Source of the DNA: Oreohelix idahoensis
Lineage: Eukaryota > Mollusca > Gastropoda > Stylommatophora > Oreohelicidae
Assembly (NCBI GenBank): GCA_024509875.1
Contig: JAMPIV010004254.1
Location: forward strand, 682,001 to 746,000
Length of the DNA stretch: 64,000 nucleotides
Direction of reading: 5' to 3'
Shown here one piece after another: positions 55,912 through 64,000 of the stretch. Every line of letters starts with the position of its first letter. Position 1 is the stretch's first letter. The notes under the pieces were generated by a model. That model made no database searches, was not told the origin of the DNA, and saw only the letters and a program-made list of their open reading frames with translations. A program made the position numbers and the translations under genes.

Positions 55912-57960
55912 CACTGACAAACAACATTTTTCTTTCTTATATAAGAATAAGTGTTCTTATGTCAGTTTTTTGCGCTGATTTCAAATTTGAAATCTGTTTA
56001 TCTCTATCACGTCAGGTTTTTAAGATATTTGTGAATACATATATTTTTGGGAAACCGTTATGTGCTCCGTTTCATTTTTACTACATAACTTATTAAAAAT
56101 TAATAAAATGCAAAATAATTCCACTTTTTATACTGCTAAAAGATGCATGACATATGTTACGCTATTTTTTCCAATAGTTACTGTATTTTGAAATAATTCT
56201 GAGCGAAATATGGCTTCTAGAAGTTGTAGAAATTCGGCTGATCTGTTCTGTTACGTGTGCGGATATTTTACCGATCGTGTTCACCAGAAAAACTTTACAC
56301 CATTACTAAAGAAAGCATATGAACTTTATTCGATTCGAAAGTTGATGATGCAAATAAATCTTGGAAGCCAAATGCAGTTTGTTCGACTTTGTGCAAATAC
56401 ATTGGCAGGTTGGTTACGAAAATCGCCGAAGCATAAGTCGATGCCTTTTGGAGTGCCAGTAATATGGCATGAACAAGACAAATCACGCTACTGATTGTTA
56501 CTTCTGCTTGACAAATATCCATGGTTTCACTTTTAAAACTAGAAAGTCTGTGGTTTATCCAAATATTGAATCGGTTTCGAAACCAGTGTCTCGTGATCCA
56601 ATCGCGTGTCCGATCCCAGTTCCACCAGAACAATATCCGTTGGACGTGAATGAACCATCAGAAAGTGATAGTTTACCTGCTTCAGAAACTAATTCTGACT
56701 CGGATTATATACCGGTGAATGATGGTGTTCACTTAATTAACCTTTCAGATCTAATACGTGATCTCGCTCTTACCAAAGGACAAGTGGAATTACTCGGTTC
56801 GCGACTCAAAGAATGGAATCTTTTAGCGCCCAATACTTTGATATCTAAATTTCGTCATAGACACAGAGAACTTGTTCAATACTTTGAGATGGATGATGAC
56901 ATTTGCTATTGCAAAATTCCAGTCGCCTACTCTGTTCATATGAAAGAAACTTATGACAATATGGCTATACTTTTGGCAAAAATAAAGTACAATGACTACC
57001 AATGGCGGATTTGTGGAGACCTAAAGGTCATTGCAATTCTCACGGGCATGCAGACTGGGTATACTAAATTTTGTTGCTTCCTATGTGAATGGGACAGCCG
57101 CAACAGACAGGAACATTATGCAAGAAAGGTGTGGCCTATCAGGGATCGTATGCAGCTCGGGCATAAAAATGTAATACACGAGCCATTAGTTAACAAAGAC
57201 AGCATCATTTTAACACCGTTACATATAAAGTTGGGGCTCATGAAGAATTTCGTAAAAGCATTAGATAAAATGAGCAAAGCTTTCACTTATCTTCGAGAAA
57301 AGTTTCCGCAAGTTAGCGATGCAAAGATAAAGGAAGGTATCTTTGTAGGACCTCATATTAGGAAAGTTATTGCAGACAAACAATTCGAGAACTTGTTACA
57401 TGGTAGTGAACTTCACGCATGGATGGCATTCAAATCGATCGTCGATAACTTTCTGGGAAATCACAAATCTGTCGACTATGTGCATATTGTTAAGCAGTGC
57501 ATAGATGCATACAGAATTATGGGCTGTAACATGTCCCTCAAAATCCATTTGCTCGATTCGCATCTTGACTTTTTCCCTGACAACCTTGGCGAAGTCAGCG
57601 ATGAACATGGAGAACGATTCCATCAAGATATCGCCGTAATGGAGTCACGTTATCAAGGACGGTGGAGGGTGACCATGCTTGCCGATTATTGTTGGATGTT
57701 TCATCGCGATGTACCACATGCTATTCACCGACGAAAGTCGACTGCAAAGAAATTCAAGCCTACATAATTGTTATACTTCTTGTACGAATGATGTTATAAT
57801 ACTGTATGCGTTGTTAAAAAACTTCAATTGCGTATTTCTCGAGATCCTGACCTGATAGAGAAAAACGGTTTGCAGATTTAAAAACAGCGCATTAAAATTG
57901 ACCAGAAAAACATAGAAATGTTAGAGAAAGAAAAAAAAAATTTTTTTTTGTTAGCCAGTG
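55912..57960 (+). mobile_element. DNA transposon with CACTG termini and TAA target duplication
   Basis: A 2049-bp element is flanked by TAA at 55909-55911 and 57961-57963. It begins CACTGACAAACAAC and its reverse complement end begins CACTGGCTAACAA. The inverted repeats continue imperfectly for about 110-120 bp, sharing for instance TTTTTCTTTCT, TGCGCTG and TCTCTATCA(C/G)GTCAGG. It encodes one protein between the TIRs. CACTR ends with a 3-bp duplication are typical of CACTA/EnSpm (CMC) elements. The superfamily assignment is inference. Confidence 0.8.
56210..57767 (+). pseudogene. putative transposase of the CACTG element, one frameshift
   Basis: Frame 1 (56210-56494) starts MASRSCRNSADLFCYVCGYF with a CxxC. 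Frame 2 (56469-57767, 432 codons) takes up near 56475 at TDCYFCLT, another CxxC, so one frameshift separates them. I recognise a widespread multicopy invertebrate protein family of unknown function. Conserved blocks are LTKGQVELLGSRLKEWNLLA, ICGDLKVIAI (D184), GYTKFCCFLCEWDSRNRQEH (CxxC...H, residues 198-216), PLHIKLGLMKNFVKALDK and SDEHGERFHQDI (E382), then YQGRW. The D, CxxC/H, E order is compatible with a DDE transposase; catalytic roles are my inference. Between residues 148 and 152 a segment of perhaps 45-50 residues that I remember in relatives appears deleted. Confidence 0.75.
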
Positions 57961-57963
57961 TAA

Positions 57964-58365
57964 TCAGTGTTGAGGAAGTGTTTGAAAAGTGCTTTGTTAA
58001 AAGAATAATGTGTAGGTAGGCTTTTTAGGTGGTGTGGAAGGCTGTTCCATAAGTAGGCACCAGAGTAGGCTAGACTCTTTTTGAACAGGTCGATCCTAGG
58101 TTTGGGCAGACGTAACTGATGTAATTGTTGTCCCTCTCTTCTACTGGTTTGAAACAATGATCGTAGGTATGACAGGGCATTGTTAGATAGAATTGTGTGA
58201 GTCAGCTTGGCTTTGTTGTAGAGAAGACGATTTTTTAGCGACAGTATTTTGGGTTCTTTTCCTGTCCTTGTGTGTGGTGTCATGCGATTATCGGTTACTA
58301 TGCATCCTAGGTATGTGAAGGTGTCTGTCTGTACCAGTTGCTGATTCCTTACTGACAGAAACTAC
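57964..58365 (-). pseudogene. LINE ORF C-terminal fragment
   Basis: The minus-strand frame 58283-57951 reads QLRLPKPRIDLFKKSLAYSG and AYLWNSLPHHLKSLPTHYSF, then NKALFKHFL. This is the sort of tail found at the C-terminus of many non-LTR retrotransposon polyproteins. Upstream, TFTYLGCIV (about 58320) is the usual post-RT motif in another frame. The CACTG element inserted at its very end. Confidence 0.6.
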
Positions 58366-58689
58366 CACTACATGAAAATATGACAACTTTGGTGCAGCCT
58401 TACAGCAAGGGGACCATGTTTCATTATCGTTAGGGAGCAAAACAGGGGAAATCATTATTTTTTCCCCCCACCACAGAATGGAGAGGAGCCAACGACAGCC
58501 TGTTAATTAGCAGCCTGTGAGTTTAAGAATAAATACTGTACTAGTGAAAAAAACAAGAGGAAATGAATGATACAATGGTGACAGAAAGTAAAAATAAAAG
58601 CTTTAGCCTAAATAGCAAAACAACAGAAGTAATGGCTATCTAGAAGAAACTTCTCCAGAATGCACTATCAAAGTAAATGGAACAGTTTT
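58366..58689. other. intron sequence, nothing supported
   Basis: Unique sequence; no motif recognised. Confidence 0.45.
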
Positions 58690-59240
58690 GAAATGAGTCA
58701 ATAGATTCACCGGATGGAAGATGCATCTCAGAGGTGAAGAGTTGAATAGCCCAGACAAAAGCAGTGTTCCATAAAATGAAAAGTATTTTATGCAACAACT
58801 CTTTGTCAAAGAAGAGAGTTCTTCAGTGTTATATACAGCCAATCCTAACATATGGAAGTGAGTCATGGACAATTGCTAAACAAGCAAGAAAAGCCCTAGA
58901 GGCCACAGATTATGTGGCTTTACAAAAGAATGTTAAGAATACCATTGACAGCTAAACTGAATGAGGATGTCCAGACAGAAGCCAGTGCACAAGCAAAGTT
59001 TAATACTCACGTTAGAAGACAGCAATTTACTTTCTTTAAGCACGTTTTAAGGAGATAGCTGATATATATTTGACAAGAATGGCTGAACGTAAAAGAGACA
59101 CAGGATGACAAAGAAAGAAAACACTGAACAGTCTGACATCATGGCATGGAAAGAAGTCAACAACAGAGTGGATAAACAGTACTGGAGACAGGAGGTTGTG
59201 GACAGACATGATCACCTTTGCCAGCAGGTATGATACTTGA
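58690..59240 (+). pseudogene. RTE-type LINE C-terminus (family D)
   Basis: Plus frames read FHKMKSILCNNSLSKKRVLQ and CYIQPILTYGSESWTIAKQA, then RKALEATD. Later, after breaks, come TGWQRKKTLNSLTSWHGKK-like and STTEWINSTGDRRLW, the family D tail. Several stops and frameshifts. Confidence 0.7.
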
Positions 59241-59370
59241 AGAAGAAACTATATTAAATGAACAGCCCTGTCCTAGTCAATTACTATAACTGGCTATCAC
59301 TAATGTCATCACACTTCTTTTAAAACACAATACAAGATCGCTAAAAAAAAATATGAGACAAAGAAGGTAC

Positions 59371-59445
59371 CTCCAACTCCACTGATGCTTTTGATTCCAC
59401 CTCAAACCGAAGTTCTGAATTTGCCTGAAGTTTGAATTCTTGTCC
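59371..59445 (-). CDS. CLP1: CLP1 most upstream exon found
   Basis: Acceptor ATTTCAG ends at 59446 and donor GTACCT begins at 59370; 75 bp. It encodes GQEFKLQANSELRFEVESKA and SVELE, matching vertebrate [22 protein letters not shown] near the N-terminus. The initiator methionine exon should lie farther right but was not recognised up to 64000. Confidence 0.9.
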
Positions 59446-59677
59446 CTGAAATAGTCAAATGGTAATGAATTTAATGTGAAAGTATCTTTTCATATAATTT
59501 GCTTGGTATGTCTTCAAGCTTGAAACACAGCTGCTATCAATAATGCATGCTAACTGGCTGAAACAAATTGAACTCTGTGATCTTTCTTGATAGCGGAAAA
59601 TTCTTTGCTTGCTGTGATCAACAGTGTGTGCAATACTATTATATATTGAATAATAAAAAGTAAATAATATATTAATT

Positions 59678-60508
59678 GCCGGTAACCTACGTTTTGCTGA
59701 TGATATTGATCTGATAGCTGGATCAGAATCAGAACTTCAAGACCTTACCTCTAGACTGGAGAAAGTAACAAGAACGTATGGGATGGAAATTAATATAGAA
59801 AAAAGCAAGATATTGGTGAATAGCCATAAGAAACATGTTCCGACCAACATTACGTTAAATGGGCAAACGTTAGAAGAAGTTAACACCTTTAAATATCTCG
59901 GGTCCACTATATGTAGTGATGGAAGATCAATTAAAGAAATCAAGACAAGACTTGAGATGGCCTCAGCTGCCATGACAAGGTTGAATGTGATCTGGAAAAG
60001 TAACATCAGTTTTCCTGTGAAGATCAAATTATACAAATCACTTGTATTATCTATTCTCTTGTATGGGTGTGAGGGCTGGACACTCACTGCAGATACGGAG
60101 CGAAGGATTCAGGCTTTCGAGCATAAATGTTATAGAAGAATTTTGCGCATTTGCTATAAAGAGCACAAAACAAATGTCTATGTTAGAGAGAAGATAAACA
60201 CCTATGCAGGCCACCAAGAACCACTTTTGTCAATAGTGAAACGTCGAAAGCTTGCATGGTTTGGGCATGTAACTCGTCATGACTCCCTTTCGAAAACGAT
60301 CCTTCAGGGAACAGTCGAAGGTAAACGGAGAAGAGGAAGGCAGAGAAAATCCTGGGCTGATAACATCAAAGAATGGGCAGGACACGGTTTTTCCACACTT
60401 GTACGCATTGCTGAGGATAGAGAGCAGTGGAGGACCCTGTCTGCTGATGCTTCCACCATGGCACCCCTACGACCCATGACGGGTTACGGGCTGAGATGAT
60501 GATGATGA
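59678..60508 (+). pseudogene. 5'-truncated RTE-type LINE (family R, copy 2)
   Basis: An open frame runs without stops from AGNLRFADDIDLIAGSESEL (FADD active site) to MTGYGLR at 60499, followed by a (GATGAT)n tail. It includes NTFKYLGSTICSDGRS, LYGCEGWTLTADTERR and RKLAWFGHVTRHDSLSKTI. The element is truncated just 5' of FADD, so it lacks most of the RT and all of the endonuclease. It is close to the copy at 55196 on the opposite strand, implying recent activity of family R. Confidence 0.93.
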
Positions 60509-60884
60509 TACAATGTGCATTCAGGACAAAAGCTTAAATAAAAATTTTTTTTAAAGATAACAGTACATTTACAAAAAAAATGTGATAAAAAAAATGTTAA
60601 GTAATCAGTAAAATTATGTTTTTTTTTTTTTCCCCCACTTCTTCCCATGATAATTTCTGGATTGCTTACCACTAGTATTTAATGTATTAACGACATATCT
60701 ACTAAATCTATCTAACAATCATAAAGTCAATGCAGAAATAAATGTAATTAATATCTGGCTGCCTGTCTGTTCTTCTACCTACCTGCATGTCTGTTTGTCT
60801 ACCTACCTATCTTTATAACTAAAGATAAAACAGCAACATGCCACATCTTATTTCTTCATTGTCTTTTACTCTCTACAGACCACA
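60509..60884. other. intron sequence, nothing supported
   Basis: AT-rich; (ctacctgc/ctacctac)-like short repeats near 60775-60810; no coding evidence. Confidence 0.45.
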
Positions 60885-61260
60885 GGACTTAAACGACCTC
60901 ATTCCAAGCCCTCATGTCTTGTGCCATCTGTTCAAGTTCTATCCATATTTCTTCTTCCTTTCTTGGCTCTCTGTGGTTACCATCTCCATGTTTATACATT
61001 TCCTGATATTTACTTTCTCCTGGGGATTCTAAAACAAGAATACTGTCAGCGGTTTCCTCCATGTGCGTCAGCGGTTTCCTTCATGTGGGTCAGCGGTTTC
61101 CTCCATGTGGGTTCTAACCAAAAATAATATCTTTTCTTCACCGCCTGTTCCACTGGTATCTGATTCTTGCTATCAACTTTACAGTCTTCTTTAATGGCTC
61201 TCAACAACCATGTCTTTCTCTCTTATAAAGCTGACAGTCTGTCTCAGGCTTCTCTCGTCA
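60885..61260 (-). pseudogene. RTE-type LINE 3' end (family C, copy 6)
   Basis: Parallel to the C copies: cttgtgccatctgttcaagt, a pyrimidine-rich stretch, ctcctggggattctaaaaca (the WNPxG codons on the minus strand) and gttccactggtatctgattc occur in the usual order. Frames are broken. It contains a 22-bp triplication. Confidence 0.55.
61046..61110. repeat. 22-bp triplication in family C copy 6
   Basis: Three units of gtcagcggtttcctccatgt plus two bases, placed at the same LINE position (just after the WNPxG codons) where the 51-bp array grew in copy 3. Confidence 0.9.
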
Positions 61261-61296
61261 CCGTACAGTTTCTCCCTCAACCCTTGTTGGAGAAGG

Positions 61297-61865
61297 CTAT
61301 GTTGCCACCCTGTTCTTCTCATGGAGCCAACAGTTTTGGAGTACATGTTCTACCGTCTGTTTGTCCTCTTCACATCTGTCTATCTGATTTCCAGTTTGTT
61401 GTACAGATGATATGTGAGTTTGTACAGATGATATGCGAGTCTGTACAGATGATATGTGAGTCTGTACAGATGATATGTGAGTCTGTACAGATGATATGTG
61501 AGTCTGTACAGATGATATGTGAGTCTGTACAGATGATATGTGAGTCTGTACAGATGATATGTGAGTCTGCAATGGCAGGTTCTTATCTGAAAAATGATCA
61601 CTTGATCTCTTGTTGGTAACGTATAGTATGGTTCTGCATTACTGGACTCTGGATGCTCCCCATATGCCATTTTTCTCTAGTTATTTATGGTTATTGCCTT
61701 TATCTATTCATATGTAGCCCTGTCTTGTTTGGGTTTTCCTTCCTCCCTCTATGGCAAGTTTATCTGCCTTCTCATGTCCATATTTCTTGCAGTGGACCAC
61801 GATCCACTTTCACTTTTCTTTTTTAAATGCATAGCTGGTTTCCACTAGTGCTTTTGCCAGGCTGT
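61297..61865 (-). pseudogene. RNase H-bearing LINE C-terminus with internal minisatellite
   Basis: The minus strand has an RNase H end (HEKADKLAIEGG-like with breaks, about 61740-61800), then AEPYYTLPTRDQVIIFQIRT and CHCRLTYHLY repeated, then NKLEIRQIDRCEEDKQTVEH and VLQNCW. Same family as 16392-16816. Broken frames. Confidence 0.75.
61400..61570. repeat. 21-bp minisatellite, about eight units, from LINE coding sequence
   Basis: Unit tctgtacagatgatatgtga plus g. On the minus strand each unit reads RLTYHLY, amplified from the CHCRLTYHLYNKL segment of the surrounding LINE. Confidence 0.94.
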
Positions 61866-62159
61866 CTAATTGAAAATTCATATTTTTTTGTTGTTGGTTG
61901 AATTGATTTATTTTTATTTCTATACTTCTTGTTTACCTTCACCACCTGTAATTTATTTCTTCCCTCTGTGTCTTACCTACACCAAAGTCTGTTACTCTGT
62001 TAGCATTTCTCTCTTGTTGATTAATATATTTTACAGCTTGACTGTGCTGGTCTGTGTCAATGCTCTGACACTGCATGCTTGCATGTTTTAACAGTTACCA
62101 TGTTTTTATTATTATTGTTATTGTTTTTTCAAAATCGACATCACTGCACTCTAGGCAAA

Positions 62160-62704
62160 CCCATAGGTGCTCAGTCTTCTTCAGCAAATGTTGAAAGGCA
62201 TAACAGCTGACTGTTCCTGTCGTGCGCTAGTTCATATACGCCTGATTATACGTCCATCCCTGCAAGTCTTATGTTTGATGCCACCAAAGTCCAGTAAGTC
62301 TTAGCCTTGTTGATCCATTGATTACAGTGTCACTCTCCAACTGACTATGGTTAATTATCTTTAGTATATCTCCCCTATCCATATCTAGTCTCTCCACAAT
62401 GCCCTCGGAGATAATTTGTAGCTCTCTCATTCCCGCATACCCCTGTATGACCAGGAAAGTAGATCCACACCACTTCCTGAAGGTTTGAGGCTTCTATGTA
62501 TGTTCTCCGCTCATGTTGTAGCCATACATTTTGGACCTTCCAAAGCATGGACTGAGAGTCCATCCCAATAACTGCCATGGTTAAGGGAGTTTCACAAAAA
62601 GCCATCTTAGGGCTGTAGTAGCTACCTCTGTCTCTATTTTGGTTTTCCTCTATGTCAGCAAACCTAATTATTTTTATATAGCGTCCATGCTTCATTATGA
62701 TCAT
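62160..62704 (-). pseudogene. RNase H fragment of an I/Jockey-like LINE
   Basis: The minus frame 62704-62375 reads MAFCETPLTMAVIGMDSQSM (DSQ motif) and ASNLQEVVWIYFPGHTGVCG, then NERA. It corresponds to SETPSTRAVILSDSQAM...IYCPGHARVRGNERAD at 32302-34390. The remainder to 62160 matches the downstream tail of that element. 5' part absent. Confidence 0.8.
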
Positions 62705-63567
62705 GTGCTTTTATTTACACATTTGCCTTTAACCTTCCTTAATTGGAAGCAGCTTTTCTTCTCGGTGTGAGATGTATTGATGTGGCCAGAATCATACCAT
62801 GTTTCTTCAAGACTTCTTTAACAGTGTATATCTACATTCCTCTGGTGCGTCCCCTTGCTCTGTAACCAGATCTGCTGGTAAAGGTCTAAGCGGTTAGCTG
62901 ATTTGACTGATTTCATACCATTCTATTTATGGCACAGAGTTGTCTCCACCTATTTCCTAATCTAATCATCTCTTCTTCTGTATCTTATGGTGATATTTGC
63001 AGATTTTCTCTGGCACTCAACTCACACGCCACAATCACTCCCCCCACCTCCAGTATGCACCTGAGAACAAACATGCCTGTCAATGGCAGAATAAGAGTTG
63101 GCATAAGCAGATTAGCTGTGGCTCCATTTACACAGATACATGGGTACTCCAGCAGTCAAGTCAGCCAATAAAACACTCAACAGCCCTTTGTAGTCACATT
63201 TCCATTTCTGTGTCAAATCTATAATACATTGCAAACACAGTTTCAATGTGTTTGAAATTACGATCCGCTGAGATGAGTACATGCTGAACAGAACCAGATT
63301 TCTACTGACTTGCATAGCTTCTGTCCCGGACATGTTCTCAATGAATGTTTCACATGTTGTATGGAGTGTGTCCATATGCCAAAGCCATCTGTAAACTGCA
63401 AATAGCCTATAATGTCTGGCATCAGATCCATCCCCAAACCACAGATGTTAAACAGCTGGAAGCAATAGTATTCATCCTTGCTGCCCTCTTGCACCAACGT
63501 CAAACATGTTTGTGTAACTGTACAATGCCCTCACTAAAACATGAACTAAAACACCTCTATTCTTCTT
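62705..63567. other. no gene supported
   Basis: Unique sequence with short frames only. I looked for the CLP1 initiator exon here without success. Confidence 0.4.
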
Positions 63568-64000
63568 CTTTTATCCTTAGCCGCCGACCGTCAAAGCAGT
63601 CAGTGGCCATCACGCCTAGTGGCGTCTTGTAGGGCAACAACAAATTGATTCCACTTTGCTCGGTCGGCGGCCATCTTTCGTACAGTGCCCCAACTCTGGT
63701 TCATTCTTTGCATCTCAGCCTCCACAGTCCTCCGCCAGGTTGTTTTTGGTCAGCCTCTCTTTCGTTTTCCTTCAGGGGTCCAAAGCATAGCTGTTCTTGT
63801 GATGGCATCGGGGTCTCTTCTGAGGACATGGCCAACCCAGCTCCAGCTTCTGCCAGCTATGATGGTGTGCATGTCCTCTTGCTTGCTCAGAGTAAGCAGA
63901 TCTTGGTTGGTGATGGTATTCGGCCAAAAGATTCGGTGAATTTTTCTAAGGCATGTTGTGTGAAAAGAGGACAATTTCGACATTTCCTTCTCTGTAACTC
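63568..64000 (-). pseudogene. RTE-type LINE C-terminus, family E copy 3, running off the window
   Basis: The minus strand encodes EMSKLSSFHTTCLRKIHRIF, WPNTITNQDLLTLSKQEDMH, SWSWVGHVLRRDPDAITRTA and MLWTPEGKRKRG, then the family E tail to 63568. It continues beyond 64000, so more of the element may be present outside. Very similar to E1 and E2. Confidence 0.9.

Larger units (their letters stand above)
5239..59445 (-). other. CLP1: CLP1 gene, span of the eleven coding exons found
   Basis: CLP1 is the nuclear polynucleotide 5'-hydroxyl kinase/P-loop protein of pre-mRNA cleavage factor II and the tRNA splicing complex. The eleven exons, in gene order, are 59371-59445, 36777-36902, 29759-29872, 28085-28112, 25541-25711, 19047-19136, 14086-14186, 11978-12116, 8037-8117, 6747-6840 and 5239-5350. 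All internal junctions use AG acceptors and GT donors, and the phases join without a break except between the first two exons listed. There a segment of about 38 codons, expected from the animal family (the part containing FTWHGC), was not found. The initiator exon was also not found. The found exons give 376 residues against about 425 for vertebrate CLP1 (from memory). Introns are stuffed with repeats. Orthology is inferred from colinear family motifs, not from a search. Confidence 0.93.

Overview
This window is nuclear DNA from a metazoan; a mollusc is my best guess. It has one spliced host gene, very large introns, and a dense load of LINE, SINE and DNA-transposon relics plus huge minisatellites. 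There is no bacterial-style gene organisation. The mollusc assignment is inference from the retroelement style (RTE-type and RNase H-bearing LINE proteins) and is not proven by the sequence.

The only host gene I can support is CLP1, the polynucleotide 5'-hydroxyl kinase and pre-mRNA 3'-end processing factor. It lies on the minus strand. Eleven coding exons with consistent GT/AG splice sites and matching phases run from 59445 down to the stop codon at 5239-5241. They total 1131 bases, or 376 residues. The Walker A exon is at 29759-29872. The first coding exon was not found. The exon that should lie between 59371 and 36902 is also missing from the readable unique sequence; that intron holds most of the large arrays.

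Layout on the plus-strand axis: 1-3914 is a 66-bp satellite array. 5.2-8.1 kb holds the three last CLP1 exons, a tRNA-type SINE and LINE scraps. 8.9-11.5 kb is a complete Tigger/pogo transposon, itself broken by a small retroelement. 12-14.2 kb holds two exons and old repeats. 15.3-18.8 kb is a three-level nest of LINEs carrying three minisatellites. 19-23.2 kb holds an exon and a LINE 3' end inflated by a 51-bp array. 23.2-31 kb holds three exons and assorted SINE, MITE and LINE pieces. 31-36.6 kb holds four minisatellites and an RNase H LINE. 36.8 kb is an exon. 37.5-42.4 kb is a 44-bp array of roughly 110 units. 42.8-45.2 kb is an array split by an RTE insertion. 46-51.4 kb is a decayed RNase H LINE with a 2-kb insertion. 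51.4-55 kb is a 42-bp array split by a probable solo LTR. 55.9-58 kb is a TIR transposon with CACTG ends. The remainder to 64 kb is LINE pieces and the most upstream CLP1 exon found.

Two themes stand out. First, at least seven minisatellites can be read as tandem amplification of short pieces of LINE coding sequence, so LINE relics are acting as seeds for minisatellites. Second, the 2049-bp element at 55912-57960 has long imperfect TIRs beginning CACTG and a TAA target duplication. It encodes a protein of a family I know only as an uncharacterised multicopy invertebrate protein, and I propose it is the transposase of a CACTA-like (CMC) group. Most other features are fossils whose frames are broken.
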